DNA from: JBFHES01 sp041584015
GTDB lineage: Bacteria; Bacteroidota; Bacteroidia; Bacteroidales; M50B96
Reading direction: 5' to 3'
Length of the DNA stretch: 11,373 nucleotides
Assembly (NCBI GenBank): GCA_041584015.1
Contig: JBFHES010000153.1
Span: 1-11,373, forward strand
Shown: in pieces, positions 6,900 through 11,373 of the stretch
Layout: every line of letters begins with the position of its first letter
Numbering within the stretch: position 1 is the first letter of the stretch
Program-made: the position numbers and the translations under genes
The notes under the pieces: model-generated
The model's database searches: none
What the model was told of the DNA's origin: nothing
Seen by the model: only the letters and a program-made list of their open reading frames with translations

Positions 6900-6902
6900 G
6901 TA

Positions 6903-7337
6903 ATGAAATACATGATGATTCTATGTTGCTTCTGTTTTCTATTCTTCAGAGCACCAGTTGAAGTTATTGATGGAACACAGCAAAAGTTCACAGCTGGAAC
7001 TAAAAATGGCGGAGGTGGTGTTAAATACTCACTGAAAATTATTGCCAACTGTAACTCTGATCAAATCCAATTCTCAGAGTTCTGGGTTGAAAATAAATCC
7101 ATACCTTTTAATATATTCACTACAAAGAGCACCAAAGAATTTGAAAAAGGTGACACATTAATAATAAAAGCAAGCAGCAACACGCACCACACCAATGTGC
7201 AAAAAACTGAAAAAGAAACCATTAATCCTAAACCCATCTACGATGGAGTTGCTGCTTTAATTTTATCAAACAATAATAAATCTAATGTGATAGAGATAAA
7301 GGAATTTCGTAAATTACCAGCAATCTATTATCCATAA
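6903..7337 (+). CDS. Small predicted secreted protein, function unknown
   Basis: This 144-residue protein starts three bases after the TAA of the large T9SS gene (TAAGTAATG), so the two are almost certainly co-transcribed and perhaps translationally coupled. Residues 4-15 are hydrophobic and cysteine-containing (MMILCCFCFLFF), consistent with a signal peptide or a short anchor, though no good cleavage site or lipobox follows. A glycine patch TKNGGGGVKYSLKI at 33-46 opens a region that looks like beta strands: QIQFSEFWVENKSIPFNI, then KGDTLIIKASS. Near the end is IYDGVAALILSNNNKSNVIEIKEFRKLP. This gives the impression of a small beta-sandwich, but I recognise no named family. Its position suggests a partner or accessory of the secreted propeller protein, which is inference from linkage only. 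Confidence 0.75.
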   Translation: MKYMMILCCFCFLFFRAPVEVIDGTQQKFTAGTKNGGGGVKYSLKIIANCNSDQIQFSEFWVENKSIPFNIFTTKSTKEFEKGDTLIIKASSNTHHTNVQKTEKETINPKPIYDGVAALILSNNNKSNVIEIKEFRKLPAIYYP

Positions 7338-7351
7338 TTTAATTTACGAAA

Positions 7352-7609
7352 ATGAGCTTACCAAAATTTCTACTTGCCGATAATTCACAGGACAATCCAG
7401 ACTTAATTTATGTAGTGCATACGGAAGAACCCCGCTGTATTATTGCATGCGAACTGGAAACTGACTTTTATGAAAATCATGATATTCACTGGATTGATGC
7501 GAAACCAGAAAATGGACTACTCATCGAGAATTTGGTAAATTTAGCAGAGAAGTTTCTGGAAGATGAACTCGATGCACAAGACAAATTATTTGACGAAGAA
7601 TTTGAATAA
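7352..7609 (+). CDS. Small acidic conserved Bacteroidota protein, function unknown
   Basis: This 85-residue, strongly acidic protein has no signal peptide or membrane segment and is probably cytoplasmic. Its N-terminus MSLPKFLLADNSQDNPDLIY, followed by VVHTEEPRCII, is recognisable from memory as the start of a short protein found widely in Bacteroidota (M-x-LP-x-FL-x-ADN ... F/Y-V-x-HTE-x-PR-x-I). The C-terminal third is a charged helix ending in DEEFE. No biochemical role is known to me. It begins 14 bp after the secreted-protein gene and ends 25 bp before the cysteine-cluster gene, so it belongs to the same rightward run. Confidence 0.82.
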   Translation: MSLPKFLLADNSQDNPDLIYVVHTEEPRCIIACELETDFYENHDIHWIDAKPENGLLIENLVNLAEKFLEDELDAQDKLFDEEFE

Positions 7610-7634
7610 ACTACTTTTACCTTAAACACATATT

Positions 7635-8393
7635 TTGACAGACGAAGAAAAGCAATTTGAAGAGTTTGATAGTCTATTCTATTCTGATGGTTTCAGTATT
7701 GCTTCCGCTGCTTTAAAGAACGGTATTACAATTCCTGCAGTTCTTGATATGCAAGCAAAAATATATAAACATGTTGAGGATTTCCTAACCATGTTTACAG
7801 ATCAATGCTGGGAAAGCGACCAGAACGTGGATTGTAAAAAGGGATGCTCATGGTGTTGCTACCAATCGGTTATGGTACTTCCTCAAGAAGCGATCTTCCT
7901 CAATAACTTTATTAAGGAGAACAAAAGCAGTGAAGAAATAGCTAGTTTTAAGCTGCAAGCTGAAAATAAAAATAAGGTAACATCTGAACTGAATGCTGCT
8001 GAATTTCTCCATAGAAAAATTAAATGCCCTTTTCTTGTTGATAACAAATGTGCGGTTTATGATGCCAGACCGATGGGCTGCCGATTATTTCTGTCTTCAA
8101 GTGAAGAAAGTTGTCATGCGGAATTTAAGGATCCAAAAAATAAAAATGTCTTTCCACTACTCTACGAATTCCCTCTAAGGGCAGGAAGGCTTTTAAATGA
8201 AGGCGCATGTGCCTATTTACAGCAACAAGACATTAATCCTTACGAGTGGAATTTTGAGTCTTCATTTTTAATTGCCAGTTCAAGTAAGAATAACGAAGAC
8301 TGGCTCAAGGGCAATAATCCGTTTAAGGTAAGAGATGTAAATAAAGAAGAGCAAAGTTATATTGACAAATTTGACGTTCAAGGCAGGGACTAA
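7635..8393 (+). CDS. YkgJ-type (UPF0153) cysteine-cluster protein
   Basis: This 252-residue protein has the YkgJ/CxxCxxCC-type pattern. CKKGCSWCC gives C67, C71, C74 and C75. About 55 residues later CPFLVDNKCAVYDARPMGCR gives C131, C139 and C149, with the characteristic Y-x-x-RP before the last cysteine. C160 is a further candidate ligand. Family proteins are thought to bind a metal, zinc or an iron-sulfur cluster; the true function is unsettled. The flanking regions (1-60 and 165-252) are soluble and show no signal peptide. The start is taken as TTG at 7635 because the next methionine (residue 39) would remove a well-formed N-terminal region; TTG starts occur in this phylum. The gene ends five bases before a convergent gene. 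Confidence 0.87.
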   Translation: MTDEEKQFEEFDSLFYSDGFSIASAALKNGITIPAVLDMQAKIYKHVEDFLTMFTDQCWESDQNVDCKKGCSWCCYQSVMVLPQEAIFLNNFIKENKSSEEIASFKLQAENKNKVTSELNAAEFLHRKIKCPFLVDNKCAVYDARPMGCRLFLSSSEESCHAEFKDPKNKNVFPLLYEFPLRAGRLLNEGACAYLQQQDINPYEWNFESSFLIASSSKNNEDWLKGNNPFKVRDVNKEEQSYIDKFDVQGRD

Positions 8394-8405
8394 ATGCCTA
8401 GTCCC
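8386..8405. terminator. Short hairpin spanning both convergent stop codons
   Basis: GGGACT at 8386-8391 and AGTCCC at 8400-8405 form a perfect 6-bp stem with an 8-base loop. An alternative pairing, GGCA at 8382-8385 with TGCC at 8395-8398, is also possible. The stop codons of the two convergent genes (TAA at 8391-8393 and, on the minus strand, TAG at 8400-8398) lie at the stem-loop boundaries. There is no T-run on either side, so it is a weak or factor-assisted terminator at best. Confidence 0.35.
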
Positions 8406-9186
8406 ATATTCTTTGTAGAATTTCCTTAACGTAGACATTTAGTTCTAAGGGAACGATTGACTTCAACTTATCAAAATCCGGGCAAACGCGGTTACTAGAC
8501 CACAGGTTGGCTTTATCGATTGGGGGCGCAGGACTTGTTGATTTTCCGATATAAGGTATCATTTGCCAACAAGCAGCTTGCTCCTTAAAAACTGGTAGTA
8601 TTTCCAATGCGACCATGTCCTTAACCACTGTATCCCACTTTTCATCACAAGAAAGATTCTTCACCTCTCGCTTGATCCAATTGGCCGAATGCTGATGTTG
8701 AACCAAGTCAATCTCGCTATATAACTTACGAATTTGCTCATTATAAAAATCAGAGAAGCTTACACTGGAATCATCAAAACCAACAGGAATTTCATATCCA
8801 TTATACTGACTAACAAACTTATCAATGAAATAATATCCCATTAATTGGCAGATTGATTCGATGAACCAATTATTCACTCGTGGATCGACATAAAGGTGCG
8901 TGATGACATGTGCGAATTGCATCACAGCTTTAGCATAGTCTTGTTCATCTATTTGCAAACCTAACTTGTAATAGTCTTTTTTAAGAGGCCAATAAAGCGT
9001 TGGCCCATGGAAGAAGTCTAAATGAAGTTCAATTGGTTTATAACCAAGAATTGGCTCACTACCAATCATTTCATCAATTTCATCAGCAACCCTATCAAAG
9101 ATCGGCTGAAGCCTATCATTAAGATACTGTTCTTCCCAAAGGTTTATGTTTATCTTCCATGTTGTTGTTGTTGCAGTTTTTTTCAT
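8398..9186 (-). CDS. Metallopeptidase-like protein with degenerate HExxH (HVITH)
   Basis: This 262-residue soluble protein (from the ATG at 9186) has no signal peptide. Its middle resembles zinc metallopeptidases in which a helix Q-F-AHE-x-x-H is followed by WFEES-x-C. Here the segment reads QFAHVITHLYVDPRVNNWF, then IESICQLMGYYFID. The two zinc-binding histidines (H93, H97) and the likely third ligand E110 are kept, but the catalytic Glu is Val94 (codon GTC). That suggests a protein that may still bind metal but is not an ordinary protease. The N-terminal half (WKININLWEEQYLNDRLQPI, then IELHLDF) looks like an intact globular domain. A GTG at 9207 would add seven residues. ATG is preferred because GGGAAAA precedes it and a candidate promoter would start transcription near the GTG. 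The gene follows the TSUP gene on the same strand. Family identity is from memory; an unrelated fold is possible. Confidence 0.72.
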   Translation of the reverse strand: MKKTATTTTWKININLWEEQYLNDRLQPIFDRVADEIDEMIGSEPILGYKPIELHLDFFHGPTLYWPLKKDYYKLGLQIDEQDYAKAVMQFAHVITHLYVDPRVNNWFIESICQLMGYYFIDKFVSQYNGYEIPVGFDDSSVSFSDFYNEQIRKLYSEIDLVQHQHSANWIKREVKNLSCDEKWDTVVKDMVALEILPVFKEQAACWQMIPYIGKSTSPAPPIDKANLWSSNRVCPDFDKLKSIVPLELNVYVKEILQRIWD

Positions 9187-9211
9187 TTTTCCCGATTTTA
9201 GACGCACCTTG

Positions 9212-9242
9212 ATAAGGTACGAAATTTCGAGATAGAAATCAA
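9212..9242 (-). promoter_or_regulatory. Weak candidate promoter and small palindromes before the metallopeptidase-like gene
   Basis: On the minus strand TTG (9242-9240) is followed after 20 bases by TACCTTAT (9219-9212), a partial match to TAnnTTTG (four of six defined positions). The perfect palindrome CGAAATTTCG lies in the spacer (9220-9229), and ACCTT-GAT-AAGGT (9206-9218) overlaps the -7 element. The arrangement could be a repressible promoter that lets the gene be read apart from the RSH-TSUP transcript. The match is weak. Confidence 0.28.
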
Positions 9243-9264
9243 GTAATTGAGATACTTAATTATT

Positions 9265-10032
9265 TTATTTAAAGATGATTCCGTAAATATCAAGTAGCTG
9301 AACAGCCGCAAAGAAAATAACCACCAAAAGGATAATTCGTACAAAGTTGCTTCCTTTTTCTACGGCCATTTTTGTGGCCAGAAATGCACCAATCATGTTG
9401 CCCAAAGCTAATATAAGTCCCCACTTGAAATCAACCTGATCGTTTAATATGAATATAAGCAATGCTAAAGGTGTATAGCATAAAACGATAAATACTTTAA
9501 CGGCATTGGCTCTTACCAAATCCAGCCCCGCTCCTAGCACCAAACCAGATAAAAGAAAAAATCCGACTCCTGCTTGAATAAATCCGCCATAGAAGCCAAT
9601 TCCAAAGAAGATGAGTATTTGCCAGAAACCGGGTTTAGCTTGTGTAATGCCAGCTTGTTGTTTCACCCAAATGTCTGGCTTTAGCAGAATAACAAAAAAC
9701 ATCACCATCAATAAAGCACCAATCACCTTCTTTAGGAGAAGAACATTAATGTCGACGGCAACAAGAGCACCAAGTATAGCACCAACTATGGCCGGAAACG
9801 CCAACCATTTATCAAGCTTTAAATCGAGTTTTTTTTGTTTAGCAAATCTATTTACTCCAACAACGTTTTGAAGTAAGATCGCAATTCTATTGGTTCCGTT
9901 TGCCACATCTGGCGGCAGACCAAGAAACATTAATAATGGTAAGGTGAGCAAAGAGCCTGATCCGGCCAATGTATTGATATAGCCAGCAAAAACACCAACA
10001 CCCACCACAGCTGCGTATATATACCAATCCAT
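9265..10032 (-). CDS. TSUP (TauE/SafE) family membrane transporter
   Basis: This 255-residue, very hydrophobic protein has about eight membrane segments and the internal two-fold repeat of the TSUP family. The first repeat carries AGYINTLAGSGSLLTLP (16-32) and GLPPDVANGTNR (38-49). The second carries FYGGFIQAGVGFF (147-159) and GLDLVRANAVKVF (169-181). Family members move sulfite, sulfoacetate, other organosulfur anions or related small anions across the inner membrane; the substrate here cannot be told from sequence. The two repeats are joined by a basic cytoplasmic loop (about 118-135). The ATG overlaps the TAA of the upstream RSH gene by one base (TAATG), so its translation is probably coupled to that gene. 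Confidence 0.92.
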   Translation of the reverse strand: MDWYIYAAVVGVGVFAGYINTLAGSGSLLTLPLLMFLGLPPDVANGTNRIAILLQNVVGVNRFAKQKKLDLKLDKWLAFPAIVGAILGALVAVDINVLLLKKVIGALLMVMFFVILLKPDIWVKQQAGITQAKPGFWQILIFFGIGFYGGFIQAGVGFFLLSGLVLGAGLDLVRANAVKVFIVLCYTPLALLIFILNDQVDFKWGLILALGNMIGAFLATKMAVEKGSNFVRIILLVVIFFAAVQLLDIYGIIFK

Positions 10033-11373
10033 TATTTGGCTTCAATTTTCAGTACCTTAATAAGGCCCTTAATTTTTAATAAACGTTGAATGAGGACATC
10101 GACATTTTTACCATCGTTAATAAGCACCTTTATAATCCCTTCAAACTCCTTATCCTTTGTATCAACCATTATTGAACGTAAATTAGCATAGGCGTCGTTG
10201 GCTACAACCATGGTAACGTCATTCACAATCCCCAGGCGGTCTTCACCAACTAGTTTTAGTGTATATATACGCTCTCCTGAAGAATCTCCCCAATTAACTG
10301 CAATTTCCCGATAGCCAAATCGCTCAGACATGCGAATTGCATTACCGCAACTTTTTCGGTGAATTGAGATTTCTCCGGCAAGGGTTACAAAACCAATCAC
10401 ATCGTCACCCTTCACTGGCTTGCAACATTTGGCGTATTTATATTTTATACCTTTTAGACTAGGATCGTTAAAGGAAATTGAACTCGTGCTTGCAGCTGTG
10501 CCATGCACCTTCACTTCTTGTTCATTTACTGCTGGTGCTGCAGGCTTCTCCTCACTAAGAAATGCCTTAATTTCAAGCATGTTAATTTTCTCTACTGCCA
10601 CCTGATAATACAAATCAATGGCAGTTTTACAACGATACTGCTTGAGCAATTTATTTATGGTTAAATCATCAAAATTGAATTTCCAGTTTTTCAGCTTTCG
10701 TTTAACAATTTCTTTACCATCTTCGGCTATCTTATATTTTTCTTCATCAATAACCCGTTTGACTTTAATCTTTGCTTTAGAGGTTACAACATAATTTAGC
10801 CAGTCTGATTTCGGTTTTTGATTCTTAGATGTTTGTACCTCAATCTGATCGCCGTTTCGCAACTCATGTCGAAGCGGAACAACTTTGTTATTCACTTTGG
10901 CTCCTACGCATTTCGAGCCCACATCGGTATGTATTTCGAAGGCAAAATCGAGTACTGTTGATCCTTTAGGTAACTTTTTCAAATCACCTTTGGGTGTAAA
11001 TACAAAAACCTCGTCGGAATAAACGTTCATTTTAAAACCGTCAATCACATCGGCAACATTCATATCCGGATGTTCTAAAACTTCACGAAAACCGTTGAGC
11101 AGTTTATCTAACTCCTCCTCACCCTGGCCTCCTTTATACCTCCAGTGAGCCGCAAAACCTTTCTCAGCAATCTCATCCATGCGCTTGGTACGAATCTGAA
11201 TCTCCACCCATTTGCCGAGTTTACTCATTACCGTTGTATGCAACGATTCATATCCAGTAGATTTGGGTATAGAGATCCAATCCCTCAGCCGCTTTGGATT
11301 AGGTTTGTAAATCTCTGTTACCAATGAATACGCCCTCCAGCATTCTGATTTCTCAGTCTTCGCTTTTGTATCT
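10032..11373 (-). CDS. RelA/SpoT-family (p)ppGpp synthetase/hydrolase, C-terminal part (5' end outside window)
   Basis: The frame stays open to the right edge, giving about 446 visible residues. The N-terminal hydrolase domain and the start of the synthetase are missing. Visible parts in order: the end of the synthetase domain (11372 to about 11130) with RLRDWISIPKSTGYESLHTT, VEIQIRTKRMDEIAE and AAHWRYKGG; the TGS domain (about 11015-10827, VFVFTPKGDLKKLPKGSTVL); a helical domain; a CC/RIS region (about 10442-10347) with KYAKCCKPVKGDDVIGF and IHRKSC; and a C-terminal ACT domain (about 10271-10041, LVGEDRLGIVNDV). This is the long, ribosome-associated type that makes, and usually also degrades, (p)ppGpp in the stringent response. 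Whether the hydrolase site is intact cannot be seen. A TTG at 11324 is an internal leucine codon, not the start, because conserved family sequence continues upstream of it. It is coupled to the downstream TSUP gene by TAATG. Confidence 0.95.
   Translation of the reverse strand, partial: DTKAKTEKSECWRAYSLVTEIYKPNPKRLRDWISIPKSTGYESLHTTVMSKLGKWVEIQIRTKRMDEIAEKGFAAHWRYKGGQGEEELDKLLNGFREVLEHPDMNVADVIDGFKMNVYSDEVFVFTPKGDLKKLPKGSTVLDFAFEIHTDVGSKCVGAKVNNKVVPLRHELRNGDQIEVQTSKNQKPKSDWLNYVVTSKAKIKVKRVIDEEKYKIAEDGKEIVKRKLKNWKFNFDDLTINKLLKQYRCKTAIDLYYQVAVEKINMLEIKAFLSEEKPAAPAVNEQEVKVHGTAASTSSISFNDPSLKGIKYKYAKCCKPVKGDDVIGFVTLAGEISIHRKSCGNAIRMSERFGYREIAVNWGDSSGERIYTLKLVGEDRLGIVNDVTMVVANDAYANLRSIMVDTKDKEFEGIIKVLINDGKNVDVLIQRLLKIKGLIKVLKIEAK

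Noticed and set aside
11322..11324. TTG as the start of the RSH protein
   Set aside because: The frame stays open to the edge, and the upstream residues (EKSECWRAYS) continue the family's conserved sequence, so the gene is truncated by the window and does not start here.
11145..11327. Open frame on the plus strand opposite the RSH gene
   Set aside because: It lies wholly antisense to highly conserved synthetase sequence and shows no recognisable protein features.
1..11373. Defence island, prophage or insertion sequence
   Set aside because: I saw no integrase, transposase, restriction, toxin or nuclease-helicase gene beyond the housekeeping-type exonuclease tail, and no flanking repeats or tRNA.

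Overview
The window reads as ordinary chromosomal DNA of a member of the Bacteroidota. The evidence is a large secreted Asp-box protein ending in a type IX secretion (T9SS) type A sorting domain, Bacteroidota-style -33 TTG / -7 TAnnTTTG promoter elements, few Shine-Dalgarno sites, GTG and TTG starts, A/T-rich spacers, and several protein families that I know mainly or only from this phylum. These are the GIY-YIG/exonuclease tail at the left edge, the small acidic MSLPKFLLADN-type protein, and the RSH protein with its YSLVTEIY/RLRDWISIPK region. A candidate sigma-54 promoter fits lineages that keep rpoN (many Bacteroidales and Cytophagales), but I cannot place the organism below phylum.

Layout, left to right. 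(1) 1-1090: the 3' end of a DnaQ/GIY-YIG exonuclease gene runs rightward. It overlaps the end of a leftward pair, a PspC-domain membrane protein followed by a TrmJ-type tRNA 2'-O-methyltransferase, which are joined by a TAATG stop/start overlap. (2) 1091-1344: a 254-bp gene-free region with a sigma-54-like -24/-12 element facing right. (3) 1345-1887: an orphan tyrosine/glycine-rich lipoprotein, closed by a long hairpin terminator. (4) 1969-2532: a leftward nitroreductase-family flavoprotein. (5) 2666-4029: plsY (phospholipid synthesis) and rsmE (16S rRNA methylation), 17 bp apart. (6) 4095-8393: a rightward run with its own candidate promoter. It holds the 934-residue T9SS Asp-box protein, a small secreted protein 3 bp downstream, a small acidic conserved protein, and a YkgJ-type cysteine-cluster protein. 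(7) 8398-11373: a leftward run. It holds a RelA/SpoT homologue (5' end outside the window), a TSUP/TauE-SafE transporter coupled to it by another TAATG overlap, and a protein resembling a zinc metallopeptidase whose HExxH has become HVITH.

Functionally this is a mix of housekeeping genes (tRNA and rRNA methylation, phosphatidic acid synthesis, stringent response) and cell-envelope or secreted products. I found no mobile element, CRISPR array, tRNA, rRNA or recognisable defence system. The points most worth a second look are the sigma-54-type promoter driving an orphan lipoprotein, the metallopeptidase-like protein lacking its catalytic glutamate, and the tightly linked secreted pair behind the T9SS protein.
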